DNA of 64,000 nt from Mesorhizobium loti CJ3sym. Its GTDB lineage: Bacteria; Pseudomonadota; Alphaproteobacteria; Rhizobiales; Rhizobiaceae. Within the stretch, counting starts at the first letter, position 1. Every line of letters begins with the position of its first letter. The DNA is taken from positions 62,001 to 126,000 of the forward strand of contig NZ_AXAL01000003.1 in the NCBI RefSeq assembly GCF_000472785.1, written 5' to 3'. A program made the position numbers and the translations under genes. Below, in pieces: positions 10,780 to 19,845 of the stretch. Under the pieces are notes generated by a model. The model was not told the DNA's origin. It ran no database searches and worked only from the letters and a program-made list of their open reading frames with translations.

Positions 10780-12192
10780 ATGAACAGCCTGATCGGCCAA
10801 TTCGACATTTCAGACGATCGCATCAAGCAGATCGTAACTGAGACCATCAACGGTGCCGACGACGGCGAGCTGTTTCTCGAATACAGCGAGAGCGAGGCGC
10901 TGATGTTCGACAATGGCCGGCTGAAGACCGCCAATTTCAACACCGACCAGGGTTTTGGCCTGCGTGCGGTTGCGGGCGAAGCCAGCGGCTACGCTCATTC
11001 GAGCGACCTGTCCGAGGCTTCGCTGCTGCGCGCGGCCGCCGCTGTCTCGACCGTCAAGGGTGGCTATTCCGGCACGCTTGCCGCCGCACCTGCTCGTACC
11101 AATACCCATCTCTACGGCGATGAGAACCCTATCCCCTCGCCCTCCTTCGAGGCCAAGGCAAAGCTGCTGCAGGAAATCGACGCCTGGCTGCGTGCGCAGG
11201 ATCCGCGCGTGCGCCAGGTGACCGCCTCGCTCGCCGCTTCCTGGCAGCATGTCGAGATCGTGCGCGCCGATGGCCAGGTGGTGCGCGATATCCGGCCGCT
11301 GGTCCGCATCAACGTCTCGGTGGTGGTCGGCGATGGCGACCGCCAGGAAAGCGGCTCCTACGGCATGGGTGGACGTAAGGCGTTTGGCGAGTTCCTGATC
11401 GAGGACGCCTGGCAGCACGCCGCCAAGGAAGCGCTCCGGCAGGCGCTGGTTAACCTGGAAGCCATTCCGGCACCGGCAGGCACGTTCGACATCGTGCTGT
11501 CCAGCGGCTGGCCGGGCGTGATGCTGCACGAAGCCGTCGGCCATGGGCTGGAAGGCGATTTCAACCGCAAGAAGACCTCCGCCTTCGCCGGCCTGCTCGG
11601 CCAGCAGGTTGCCGCAAAGGGCGTTACCGTCGTCGATGACGGCACGATCCCCGAGCGGCGCGGTTCACTCACCGTCGACGACGAGGGTACACCTTCGGCC
11701 CGCAACGTGCTGATCGAGGACGGCAAACTGGTCGGCTACATGCAGGACCGGCAGAACGCCCGGCTGATGGGGATGAAAGCGACCGGTAACGGCCGGCGCG
11801 AAGGCTACGCGCACCAACCGATGCCGCGCATGACAAACACCTACATGACTTCAGGCGACATGGAGCCGGACGAGATCATCGCCTCGGTCAAGAACGGCAT
11901 CTACGCCGTCTCTTTCGGTGGCGGCCAGGTCGATATCACTTCGGGCAAGTTCGTGTTCGGCTGCACCGAGGCCTACATGATCGAGAACGGCAAGGTGACG
12001 CAGCCGATCAAGGGTGCGATGCTGATCGGCAATGGGCCGGATGCCATGCACCGCGTCTCGATGGTCGGCAACGACATGAAGCTCGACAATGGCATCGGCA
12101 TGTGCGGCAAGGCCGGACAAGGCGTGCCGGTCGGCGTCGGCCAGCCGCATCTCAGGATGAACCAGATGACGGTCGGCGGCACCCGGGTTTGA
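10780..12192 (+). CDS. tldD: Metalloprotease TldD
   Basis: A 470-aa member of the TldD/PmbA family. The zinc-binding HEAVGH lies at residues 250-255 within MLHEAVGHGLEGD, and a C-terminal Cys-containing segment (SGKFVFGCTEAYMIENG) matches the family. TldD pairs with TldE/PmbA to trim peptides, as in microcin maturation, and to degrade the antitoxin CcdA; the partner gene is not in this window. The ATG at 10780 (MNSLIGQF) is chosen because the longer frame upstream runs antisense-like through the preceding gene. Confidence 0.94.
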   Translation: MNSLIGQFDISDDRIKQIVTETINGADDGELFLEYSESEALMFDNGRLKTANFNTDQGFGLRAVAGEASGYAHSSDLSEASLLRAAAAVSTVKGGYSGTLAAAPARTNTHLYGDENPIPSPSFEAKAKLLQEIDAWLRAQDPRVRQVTASLAASWQHVEIVRADGQVVRDIRPLVRINVSVVVGDGDRQESGSYGMGGRKAFGEFLIEDAWQHAAKEALRQALVNLEAIPAPAGTFDIVLSSGWPGVMLHEAVGHGLEGDFNRKKTSAFAGLLGQQVAAKGVTVVDDGTIPERRGSLTVDDEGTPSARNVLIEDGKLVGYMQDRQNARLMGMKATGNGRREGYAHQPMPRMTNTYMTSGDMEPDEIIASVKNGIYAVSFGGGQVDITSGKFVFGCTEAYMIENGKVTQPIKGAMLIGNGPDAMHRVSMVGNDMKLDNGIGMCGKAGQGVPVGVGQPHLRMNQMTVGGTRV

Positions 12193-12268
12193 GGATGCAA
12201 TCCGGCAGGCTTGAATGTCTTCCGCGACAAGACTATCTTACCATTGTCTTACACGAAGGCGTGGCGCG

Positions 12269-12544
12269 ATGGCTGCAACAGAAAAACTTGTAACGACCGT
12301 CTCCACCAAGGGACAGGTAATCCTGCCCAGCGCGATCCGAAAACAGAGGGATTGGGGCGCGGGCACGCGCTTGGAGGTCGAAGACACTCCCGATGGAGTC
12401 CTTTTGAAATTGGCGCCGGCCTTTGCCCCGACACGACCAGAAGATGTCTTTGGCGTCCTGCCGCGCAGCGGCACCCCGAAGACGCTGGAGGAAATGGACG
12501 CCGCCGTCCTTGCTGAAGCACGGCGACGCGATGCTCGCAATTGA
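12269..12544 (+). CDS. AbrB/MazE-type antitoxin (VapB-like)
   Basis: A 91-aa protein with a swapped-hairpin AbrB/MazE/SpoVT DNA-binding domain: TEKLVTTVSTKGQVILPSAI, then RLEVEDTPDGVLLK. The acidic, flexible C-terminal half (PKTLEEMDAAVLAEARRRDA) would bind and inhibit the toxin. The ATG at 12269 is chosen because the domain starts there. It overlaps the toxin start by 14 bases, the usual vapBC arrangement. Self-repression through the upstream region (about 12228-12250, with AAGAC / GTCTT arms) is plausible but not shown. Confidence 0.9.
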   Translation: MAATEKLVTTVSTKGQVILPSAIRKQRDWGAGTRLEVEDTPDGVLLKLAPAFAPTRPEDVFGVLPRSGTPKTLEEMDAAVLAEARRRDARN

Positions 12545-12920
12545 TACCAACGTTGTCGTCAGGTATTTGACGAACGACCATCCCGAGCAGTCCCCGCGAG
12601 CACGGCGGCTTATCGATGGTCAGCCTGTCTTTGTTTCTGTCACGGTAATCCTGGAGGCAGAGTGGGTGCTGCGCAGCGCCTACGGTCACAGCCAGGCCGT
12701 GATCGCCAGCACACTGCGGATGTTCGGCGGGTTACCCACGGTAGAGCTGGAAGATGCCGCGATTGTCTCCTCTGCGCTGGATCTGTCGGAGGCAGGAATG
12801 GATTTCGCAGATGCGCTGCATCTGAGAAAATCAGCGCATTGCGCCGGCTTGGCAACCTTTGACCGTAGTTTCCTCAAGGCTGCGAGGGCGGCCGGATATG
12901 ACGGCGTGCAGGAAGCCTGA
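12531..12920 (+). CDS. PIN-domain ribonuclease toxin (VapC family)
   Basis: A 129-aa PIN domain. Acidic active-site residues are visible: Asp5 (MLAIDTNVVVRYL), the Glu of VILEAEWVL, the Asp pair region in MDFADALHL and the Asp of TFDRSF. VapC toxins cleave specific RNAs such as initiator tRNA or the 23S sarcin-ricin loop; the target here is unknown. All catalytic acids seem intact, so the toxin is probably active. The start overlaps the antitoxin gene, implying co-translation. Confidence 0.9.
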   Translation: MLAIDTNVVVRYLTNDHPEQSPRARRLIDGQPVFVSVTVILEAEWVLRSAYGHSQAVIASTLRMFGGLPTVELEDAAIVSSALDLSEAGMDFADALHLRKSAHCAGLATFDRSFLKAARAAGYDGVQEA

Positions 12921-13118
12921 CGAGGAAGCGCGGTCTGGACGCTCTGACGCTCGAACTTCGCCTGATGCGCCAGCTGATCCTTGTTTTTCGGCTTGAATCT
13001 CCGCCATACCTTGAAGTGAACACAATCGACGTTAGGAAATCATTGAGTCTTTAACTGCCTGGGCCGCTTTTGCGCACGGACGCAGCACCAGTTCCTCGTT
13101 GTGGTGGTGGTTTTGGCA

Positions 13119-13802
13119 ATGCGGCACTCCCTGACTTCGTCTCTCCTGCTTGGCTTTGTTTCGTTGATTGGTGCGACATCGCTGCCAGCAAGTCCGGCGG
13201 CAGCGCAGTCGACATGGTTCAAGTCACAATCGGCGCAATCTTCCACGGATGGAGCGCGCTCCGCCGCCGTAGGTGGAAGCACCAGCGTGCCCTACGGCTG
13301 GCTGGATTTCTGCCATCGCCGGCCAAAAGAGTGCAAGGTGCCCGTTCTGCCAGCCGCGAGTGTCAAACTAACCGCGCAGAACCTACGCATCCTCAAGCGT
13401 ATAAATCAGACGGCCAACAATTCCATCAAACCCGTCAGCAATTTCGATCACTGGGGCACGATGGAGGACCACTGGGATTACCCGGTTGACGGCAAGGGCG
13501 ACTGCAAGATCTACGCGCTCTACAAGCGCAAGCTTCTCAAGGAAGCTGGATTCCCCCGGCAGGCACTGTTGATGACCGTGGTGCGCGACCTCGACAATGA
13601 GGGCCACACCATCCTGACGGTGAAAACCGACAAAGGCGATCTCGTCCTCGACAATCTGGTCAACGAAATCAGGCCCTGGAACGCGACCGGCTACTACTTC
13701 CTGAAACGCCAGTCGCAGCAGAACCCGAATGTCTGGGTGTCGATCAACCAGCGCGGTGGTAGGCCGAAGACCCTCTCGAATGTTGCCAAGCTCGTAGACT
13801 GA
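13119..13802 (+). CDS. Bacterial transglutaminase-like cysteine peptidase (BTLCP)
   Basis: A 227-aa exported protein with a signal peptide ending near PAAAQS. The BTLCP (DUF920) domain shows the catalytic triad region: Cys in GKGDCKIYALYKRKLL, His in EGHTILTV and Asp in LVLDNLVNEI. In other bacteria LapG of this family cleaves the adhesin LapA under c-di-GMP control, but rhizobial BTLCP proteins are often not linked to a LapA, and no adhesin or LapD gene is visible here. An upstream GTG at 13101 is possible, but ATG 13119 starts the signal peptide. Confidence 0.88.
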   Translation: MRHSLTSSLLLGFVSLIGATSLPASPAAAQSTWFKSQSAQSSTDGARSAAVGGSTSVPYGWLDFCHRRPKECKVPVLPAASVKLTAQNLRILKRINQTANNSIKPVSNFDHWGTMEDHWDYPVDGKGDCKIYALYKRKLLKEAGFPRQALLMTVVRDLDNEGHTILTVKTDKGDLVLDNLVNEIRPWNATGYYFLKRQSQQNPNVWVSINQRGGRPKTLSNVAKLVD

Positions 13803-14007
13803 GGGCTTGCCAGAACCGTAGCGGCTCCAGGCACCGCGAGCGTTCGGTGGCTGTCGATATGGCGGATGCCGTAACTGTCTCTTCTGCGCTCGATCCGAGC
13901 CCAAGTCGAAGCTGACACAGACAGAAATCCGGTTCACGCTTTTCCCGGAATTGCCGCCAGCCACGCGGTGCAGGCTGGCAGCAGTATCTTCGGCGTGGAG
14001 CCGATGA

Positions 14008-14277
14008 TCAGGTGGCTTTGCCGCCGTTCTTCTTGCAGTCTGCCCGGAACTTCTCACGTGCCTTGCCGTGCAGCTTCTGGGCATCGGCAAGTGCTGAACA
14101 TTGCTTCGAAATCGCGGTTTTCTCCGGCGTCATGGCGGTCGTCTTTGCCTTCTTCGCGGGGGCGGCAGTGGTCGTGGCCGGCGCGGTCGTGGTGGCTGCT
14201 GTCGTCGCTGCCGCGGCAGCTCCCGTCATAATAAACCCGGCTACGGCAATAGACGTCAGAACGCTTGCAATTCTCAT
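14008..14277 (-). CDS. PsiF-like small secreted protein
   Basis: An 89-aa protein: signal peptide (MRIASVLTSIAVAGFIMTGA), an Ala/Thr-rich linker (about residues 22-45) and one PsiF-type repeat with two cysteines in KQCSALADAQKLHGK and FRADCKKNGG. E. coli PsiF is phosphate-starvation induced and of unknown function. The ATG at 14277 has GGGAG seven bases upstream, which rules out the longer frame. It lies downstream of the caspase-fold gene on the same strand, 144 bases away. Confidence 0.82.
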   Translation of the reverse strand: MRIASVLTSIAVAGFIMTGAAAAATTAATTTAPATTTAAPAKKAKTTAMTPEKTAISKQCSALADAQKLHGKAREKFRADCKKNGGKAT

Positions 14278-14421
14278 TGTGGTCACTCCCTTGAGCACCC
14301 CGCCCAACGTTGACTGGTAACAGCGTGCCAAGGCAGCGCGCAATCTTGGCCGTGCCCAACCACGCAGTTGTGATGTCATCGTGTATCGCCGTGCCAGGCC
14401 GCGTTCGCAGCCCGACACGCG

Positions 14422-16713
14422 CTATTTCTTGCAGGCAGGCTCGCTGGGGTGTCCGCAAGGTGGCTTCTTGCCGACTTCCCGCTGCGGCTTTTGCTGTAGC
14501 TGAGGCTGCCGCTGTATGTGCGCCTGCGCCTGGAACTGCGGCCTCTGCGGTTTTGAAAGCACCTGCACCTTCGGCTTGTCTTGCAATTTCAGCTGACGAT
14601 GCGGATTGCTGTTCGAGACCTTGTCGCCCGCCGGCCCGCCATTGGCCGGCGGCTTGTGGAATTTGAGCCCCTTGCCTTGTCCGTTGGCTGCCCCATTCGT
14701 CGTGTCCGAGCCACCAACGCCCTGACCATGGAGCTTTTTCAATTTTCCGTTGGCGGCGACTTGGCCATTGAGCACTGAGGGATTGTTGGTCTTCAGTTTC
14801 AACTGGCTATTCTGCCCATTGCCGGAAGGTGCCGTGGCGCCAGCCGGGAGCTTGTGCAACTTTCCGCTCTTGTCCTGCCCATTGGTCACTGGGGCTGCGC
14901 CATTGGCGGTCGTCGCGGCATCCGCAAGGCCCTGCTTGCGCAGGCGCTTGCCGGATTTGTCGTTGGCCACGTTCTGGCCATTGAGGACCGGCTTGCCGTT
15001 GACCAGCGGCAGCGTCTTGCCGTCGGCGCCGGGCAGAGCGTGGCCGGCCAGCTTGTCTGCCGGCAGCGTTTTCGACAGTGGCGCGCCGCCGTTCTGCTGT
15101 CCCGTTTTGACCAGTTTCGATGGCAGGCCGCCCGGATTGACCTTGGCGAGCGTGGCCTCCTTCTTCTGCAGGAAAGCCGGCAGCGCCACCTTGGTCGCCA
15201 ATGCCGCCGCACCGATGCCCACCGCACCTGCGGTCAGCTTCTGGCCGGTGGTGAGGCCGTTCTCGTTGATCGTCGTGTTGTTGACGATGGTGGTGTTGTG
15301 GATGTTGTTGAAGATGACGTTGTTCGGCGGCGGGAAGATGTCATGCGGCGGGTTCACCCAAACCGGCACGGGCACGAACACCGGCGTCGGCAGAAGGAAG
15401 ACGCCGATCGGCGGCGGCGGTGGCGGCAGTTCGATGAAGTCGCGCGGCCGCGGTTGCAGGAAGATCACCGCCACCGGTGGCGGCGGATCGAAGCCGAATT
15501 CGGGGTCGTCGAAATAGAGCACAGGCCGGTCGACATAGACGATTTCTTCCGGCGGCGGCGGCGGCACATCGTAGGCATAGACGGCAAAACCCTGCGGCGG
15601 CTCCAGGGCGGCGTCGAAATGCTCGAGCCTGCGGCGGGCATCCCAGGCGTGGGGGCCATCGGGATAGCGATCGAGATAGGACCAATAGGCCTCGGGCGTG
15701 TCCCTGAGCCAGGTCTGGCGCCAGGTGATCGCCTCGCGCCGCGCCGCCAGAATGGCGCGCACGCGCCTGGCCATCGGATCGTGGGGATAGGCGACGATGA
15801 AATCTTCGTAGCCGCGCATCGTATCGCGATCGAGGGCGGCGATGTAGGCGTCATGCGCATCGAAGTCGCGGATTTCCTTGGTCCGGTTTGTCCGCACCTC
15901 GGCGGCTGAAACCTGCGGCGCCGGAGCATCCGGGCCACGGTCGAAGAAGACGAAGGGATCGGTGATCTTGGAGGCGTTCCAAGGCACCTCCGCGCCATTA
16001 GTCACTTCGTTGACTCGCAGCCGCGTGCGATCGAACACATCGCCAAGCTGCAGGCCACCATCCCTGATCATCTCGGCGAGCGCCTGCGCATAGGCGCCAT
16101 ACGAGCCTTTGCCTTCAGGTGCGACTGTGCCCGGGGCGGCATTGAAGGCGACCAGCATGTTCGGGTCGGGATCGACGAGTGCGAGGCCGCCGGCAAGCGG
16201 CTGGTTCGACTTCGCGAAGGAGTTTGGCCGCGCCGCGTCGAGCACGAAGATGTTGACCTTGTTCGGCAAGGCCGCGAGCGGCTTGGTGAGATCGGAAACC
16301 CGCACGGCCGCCATCGGCACGTCAGCGGCATTGGCGATCTGGGCATCGACCGGCACGAAATAGTTCTCGCCCTCGAACTGCAAGCCCTGGCCGGCCAGAT
16401 AGACAAACACGATCGCGTCGGGACCGGCTGCTGTGACCTTGGCGAGGAAATCGCGGTAGGCGCCGCGCAGCGATTCCTGGTCGACATCGCGCGCGCCGAC
16501 CACGTCGAACCCCGCCGCCTGCAATGTCTGCGCAATCAGGCCGGCGTCGTTGGCCGGTGTCGCCAGCGCCCCCGCCGGATAGGCAGCGTTGCCGATGACG
16601 AAGGCAAGGCGTTTTTCGCCTTGCGCCAGCGCCCCGGCCGTCGAGCCGAACGCGAAAATGGAGAAAGCAAGGAACAAAGCGAGGAATTTCGAGACCGTCC
16701 GCATTGCGATCAT
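14422..16713 (-). CDS. Caspase-fold (peptidase C14) protein, catalytic residues missing
   Basis: A 763-aa exported protein. Signal peptide to about residue 31; caspase p20-like domain about 34-240 (RLAFVIGNAAYP, then VFVYLAGQGLQFEGENYFVPVDA); middle helical region 270-360; proline-rich segment with runs such as PPPPPE (about 385-450); Asn/Thr-rich hinge; Gly/Lys/Gln-rich low-complexity tail. The catalytic His of the usual GHG is Gln109 and the Cys of the usual DACR is Ala161 (DAAR), both checked at codon level (CAG, GCG). It should therefore be proteolytically inactive and may act as a scaffold. The start could also be the ATG three codons later. Confidence 0.85.
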   Translation of the reverse strand: MIAMRTVSKFLALFLAFSIFAFGSTAGALAQGEKRLAFVIGNAAYPAGALATPANDAGLIAQTLQAAGFDVVGARDVDQESLRGAYRDFLAKVTAAGPDAIVFVYLAGQGLQFEGENYFVPVDAQIANAADVPMAAVRVSDLTKPLAALPNKVNIFVLDAARPNSFAKSNQPLAGGLALVDPDPNMLVAFNAAPGTVAPEGKGSYGAYAQALAEMIRDGGLQLGDVFDRTRLRVNEVTNGAEVPWNASKITDPFVFFDRGPDAPAPQVSAAEVRTNRTKEIRDFDAHDAYIAALDRDTMRGYEDFIVAYPHDPMARRVRAILAARREAITWRQTWLRDTPEAYWSYLDRYPDGPHAWDARRRLEHFDAALEPPQGFAVYAYDVPPPPPEEIVYVDRPVLYFDDPEFGFDPPPPVAVIFLQPRPRDFIELPPPPPPIGVFLLPTPVFVPVPVWVNPPHDIFPPPNNVIFNNIHNTTIVNNTTINENGLTTGQKLTAGAVGIGAAALATKVALPAFLQKKEATLAKVNPGGLPSKLVKTGQQNGGAPLSKTLPADKLAGHALPGADGKTLPLVNGKPVLNGQNVANDKSGKRLRKQGLADAATTANGAAPVTNGQDKSGKLHKLPAGATAPSGNGQNSQLKLKTNNPSVLNGQVAANGKLKKLHGQGVGGSDTTNGAANGQGKGLKFHKPPANGGPAGDKVSNSNPHRQLKLQDKPKVQVLSKPQRPQFQAQAHIQRQPQLQQKPQREVGKKPPCGHPSEPACKK

Positions 16714-16767
16714 CCGTCAGGTGAGAGTGCCGATGCTTCCGCCCAAGAGCCCGGACTAGGCCGGTGC

Positions 16768-16792
16768 AAAAAGGCGGCTTTGCGGCGCCTTT
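16768..16792 (-). terminator. Intrinsic terminator of the tlyA-methyltransferase pair
   Basis: Arms AAAGGCG (16770-16776) and CGCCTTT (16786-16792) with a 9-base loop. On the minus strand the stem runs into TTTTT. It lies about 55 bases past the stop of the methyltransferase gene. Confidence 0.7.
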
Positions 16793-16846
16793 CGGTCGAG
16801 ACCGGCCGGATTGCCCGGTCTCAACGAAACGTGATCGTTGGCCGGC

Positions 16847-18085
16847 TCAGCCGCGCCTTCTCCTGGGTTTTTCCAGCAGAGCGACCGCCTCGACATGGGG
16901 CGACCACAGGAACTGGTCGACCGGCGTCACGCTTTTCACGGTGTAACCACCGTCGATGAGGATGCGCAGGTCACGAGCCAGCGTCACCGGGTTGCAGGAT
17001 ACGGCGGCAACGAAGGGAACATCCGAGCGGGCAATCTGCTTCGACTGGTCCTCGGCGCCCGCGCGAGGCGGGTCGAACACCAGGCCGTCGAAGGCATTCA
17101 GCTCCTTGAAGGTCAACGGACGGCGGAACAGATCGCGGCGTTCGCCTGTCACCTTCTTCAGCCCTGTTGCGAAGCGTGCGCCACGGTCGAGCGCCGAGAG
17201 CGCTGGCGCGTCGCCTTCCACGGCATGGACTTCCGACTTCGCGGCCAATCGCAGGGCAAAGCTGCCGCAGCCGGCGAAAAGGTCGGCGACCTTCTTGGCG
17301 CGCTTGAGATGTCCACCGACGATCTCGGCCATTGTCTGTTCGGCTGCCTCGGTCGCCTGCATGAAGGCGCCGGGTGGCAAGGCGACCGCGACGCTGCCGA
17401 ACGTGACCACCGGCTTCCTCGGCTCGATGACGATCTCGTCATCGATGGACAATCTGGCAAAGCCTTGCGCAAGGACAAAATTGGAGGCGATGCGGCGCTG
17501 GTGTTCGCCGAGCTTGCCGGAGTCGTACACCGCGACATCGAGCCCCGACCCGGTCACCGTGACCGCCATCCGGAACGATTTCGTGGTGGCGCATATCAAA
17601 TCGGCGAGCGCCCTCAGCCGGTCGAGCGCGGCGACAATCTCGGGCAGCGAGATCGGGCATTCGGATATGGAAATGATCTCCGGCGACAGATGGCTGTTGA
17701 AGCCTAGCTGCATGCCCATATCGGTGCGCCGGGCGGCGAGCACGACACGGCGGCGCGTGTGCGGCGCGCAGACGACCAGTGCGCCGATCTCGCAATCGAT
17801 GCCCTTCAAGGCGTGCACCACCTTGTCGCGCTTCCACTGGCGATAGGCTTCGGCCTCGAAATGCTGGAGGGCGCAGCCGCCGCATTCGGTGAAATGGCGG
17901 CAGGCAGGCTCAATGCGAAGTGGCGAGGCCTCCAGCACCGCCATCAGCGTGGCGCGGTCGCGTTCACGAGCGGCCGTGACAGTCTCCCCCGGCAGCGTGA
18001 ACGGGATAAAAAGATCGCCGCTTTCGGTCTCGGCAATGCCGTCGCCCTGAGCGCCAAGCTTTTTGATGGTGAAGCGCGTGCTCAT
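16847..18085 (-). CDS. 23S rRNA (uracil-5-)-methyltransferase, RumA/RlmD family
   Basis: A 412-aa protein with a TRAM-like N-terminus (FTIKKLGAQGDGIAE), an iron-sulfur cysteine cluster (CRHFTECGGCALQHF) and a C-terminal SAM domain (ADLFAGCGSFALRLA). The nucleophilic Cys is in VSCNPVTLARD. It methylates a uridine C5, probably in 23S rRNA; whether it is the RlmC or RlmD site cannot be told. The ATG at 18085 overlaps the tlyA stop (ATGA), fixing the start and suggesting coupled translation. Confidence 0.9.
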   Translation of the reverse strand: MSTRFTIKKLGAQGDGIAETESGDLFIPFTLPGETVTAARERDRATLMAVLEASPLRIEPACRHFTECGGCALQHFEAEAYRQWKRDKVVHALKGIDCEIGALVVCAPHTRRRVVLAARRTDMGMQLGFNSHLSPEIISISECPISLPEIVAALDRLRALADLICATTKSFRMAVTVTGSGLDVAVYDSGKLGEHQRRIASNFVLAQGFARLSIDDEIVIEPRKPVVTFGSVAVALPPGAFMQATEAAEQTMAEIVGGHLKRAKKVADLFAGCGSFALRLAAKSEVHAVEGDAPALSALDRGARFATGLKKVTGERRDLFRRPLTFKELNAFDGLVFDPPRAGAEDQSKQIARSDVPFVAAVSCNPVTLARDLRILIDGGYTVKSVTPVDQFLWSPHVEAVALLEKPRRRRG

Positions 18086-18846
18086 CGGTCCTTGATCCCA
18101 CCGAGAAGAAACTCGCGATTGCCGTCGCCGCCTTCGATCGGCGACAGATGCAGGCCGAGCGAGCGCCAGCCGGGAACGTCGTCCAGCCAATCCTGCAGCA
18201 GGCCGGCGACACCGGCGGCGGCGAACGGGTCTTTCAACAGACCACCCTTGCCGATCGCCTCGCGGCCGGCCTCGAATTGCGGCTTGACCAGAAAGATCGC
18301 GCCGGCACCGGGCTTCGCAATGGCGAGCGCCGGCGGCAGCGCCAGTTTCAGCGAGATGAAGCTGACGTCGGAGACAATGAAATCCGGAGCACGGCCGGCG
18401 AGATCGACGATGGTCAGGTCGCGGGCGTTCAGCCCCTCGATGACTGTCACGCGGGGGTCACCGCCGATATCAGGATGAATCTGGGCATGACCGACATCGA
18501 TGGCGGTGACATGGGCAGCGCCGCGTTCCAGCAGCACCTGGGTGAACCCGCCGGTCGACGCGCCGATGTCGAGCGCCTCGCGACCGGCTGGATCGAGACC
18601 GAAATGGTCGAGGCCGCCGATCAGCTTGAGCGCCGCGCGCGAGACATAGCCTTGCGCCGGATCATCGACGGCAACAAGGCATTGCGGCGAAACGTTCTGA
18701 CCGGGCTTGCGGGCAAGGACGCCATCAACCGTCACCGTGCCGCGCTCGACCGCGTCGCGGGCACGCGAGCGGCTGGCAAACAGGCCGCGCTGGACGAGCA
18801 GGTCGTCGAGCCGCTGGCGTGTGCTGGCTGGCAGAGGCGAGTTCAT
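18082..18846 (-). CDS. tlyA: TlyA family rRNA 2'-O-methyltransferase / hemolysin A homologue
   Basis: A 254-aa protein: S4 RNA-binding domain at about residues 8-70 (RLDDLLVQRGLFASRSRARD) and an FtsJ-type methyltransferase domain from about 85 (ALDIGASTGGFTQVLLERGA, SDVSFISLKLALP, FLVKPQFEAGR). In mycobacteria TlyA 2'-O-methylates 16S and 23S rRNA; the hemolysin label is historical. It overlaps the next methyltransferase gene by 4 bases, so two RNA-modifying enzymes are co-expressed. Confidence 0.92.
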   Translation of the reverse strand: MNSPLPASTRQRLDDLLVQRGLFASRSRARDAVERGTVTVDGVLARKPGQNVSPQCLVAVDDPAQGYVSRAALKLIGGLDHFGLDPAGREALDIGASTGGFTQVLLERGAAHVTAIDVGHAQIHPDIGGDPRVTVIEGLNARDLTIVDLAGRAPDFIVSDVSFISLKLALPPALAIAKPGAGAIFLVKPQFEAGREAIGKGGLLKDPFAAAGVAGLLQDWLDDVPGWRSLGLHLSPIEGGDGNREFLLGGIKDR

Positions 18847-19005
18847 CGGCCTTCATGGCGAAAGCCGGCCGCGAAGGCAAGGATAATGGGCGGGACCGCG
18901 GAACATCCACACCGGGCTGACGCCTCCGCAACTTGCGATCACCGTTGTAGGCCGGCACAATGGCGAGGACGAGCGCCATCCACACTTGGACCCGAAGGAG
19001 GCCGG

Positions 19006-19407
19006 ATGCTGACGGGAGCCTGCCACTGCGGCGCGACGCACTGGACCTTGGAGGGCGATCCCGGGCCAATCACGGCTTGCAACTGCACGCTGTGCCGTCG
19101 CTATGGGACGCTCTGGGCTTACGACTTTGTCGATGAGCGTATCCGCGTCGTTGGACAGGTAAGCAGCTACACCCGTGTCGGAAAAGACGAGCCTTCGCTC
19201 GGGATTCTTTTCTGTCCGACCTGTGCCTGCGTGCTGGCCTGGCGTGGCTTGCGCGCCGGTGCCTCCGGCCGAACACGAATCGCCGTCAATGTGCGCCTGG
19301 CGCCGCCCGAAACCGTTGCCGATCTGCCGATCGACCATTTCGATGGCCTCGATACCTTCGACGACCTGCCGCGCGATGGCCGCTGCGTGCGTGATATGTG
19401 GTTCTAA
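19006..19407 (+). CDS. GFA/CENP-V family zinc protein
   Basis: A 133-aa protein with the GFA fold: MLTGACHCGATHW, then ITACNCTLCRRYGTLWAYDF and ILFCPTCACVL, giving the paired CxC/CxxC zinc sites. The founding member is the glutathione-dependent formaldehyde-activating enzyme, but most homologues have no known substrate. An AAGGAGG sits 5-6 bases before ATG 19006. A longer frame running upstream through the tlyA region is a shadow. Its stop overlaps the stop of the convergent 97-aa gene by 4 bases. Confidence 0.88.
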   Translation: MLTGACHCGATHWTLEGDPGPITACNCTLCRRYGTLWAYDFVDERIRVVGQVSSYTRVGKDEPSLGILFCPTCACVLAWRGLRAGASGRTRIAVNVRLAPPETVADLPIDHFDGLDTFDDLPRDGRCVRDMWF

Positions 19408-19697
19408 AAGATGGTGCGGGACACCTGACGCTCGACGGCTGGAGACAAACCGTCGTCCCTATCCCCCGAGGCTTGCACAGCCGGATGCTCGGTCGCAACG
19501 GCAGACACCGGAGCAACATCTGGCAGAACCACAAGCTGCGGCACCTGCTTGTAGGAAAAGCCACCACGGATATCGCCCATCTTGCTGGCGACGATGCCCT
19601 GCGCCGCCTTTTCAAGATTGCGATCATAGCGCGTCTCGGCAGCGGCGGGTGCTGCAATGGCGGCTGAAAGTGCCACGCCACACAGAAGCGTTCTCAT
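19404..19697 (-). CDS. Small secreted protein of unknown function
   Basis: A 97-aa frame with a clear signal peptide (MRTLLCGVALSAAIAAPAAAE, cleavage near residue 21). The mature part starts TRYDRNLEKAAQGIVASKMGDIRGGF, which resembles small exported rhizobial proteins with no named domain. The rest is Val/Pro/Ala-rich with no motif recognised. It converges on the GFA gene and overlaps its stop. The signal peptide and GGAGACAAC-type sequence before the start favour a real gene. Confidence 0.7.
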   Translation of the reverse strand: MRTLLCGVALSAAIAAPAAAETRYDRNLEKAAQGIVASKMGDIRGGFSYKQVPQLVVLPDVAPVSAVATEHPAVQASGDRDDGLSPAVERQVSRTIF

Positions 19698-19845
19698 CGT
19701 TGTTGTCTCCCTGCCTGGTCACGATCTAGCAGGATGCCGTTGAAAAACGGCCAAGAGACACGGTAAGCAAAGCGCCAAACGGCAGCGTTAACAATGCGTT
19801 ACAAAATCAAGCCGGCAAACTTGATCAAGCACTTGAGATTTTGAT

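Noticed and set aside
12228..12250. AAGAC / GTCTT arms upstream of vapBC as an operator
   Set aside because: Only five matching bases per arm; kept as a remark, not as a feature.
13383..14090. 235-codon frame on the minus strand
   Set aside because: Antisense to the BTLCP gene, whose catalytic residues are clear.
18148..19005. Upstream extension of the GFA protein
   Set aside because: Antisense to tlyA; the strong AAGGAGG at ATG 19006 marks the real start.
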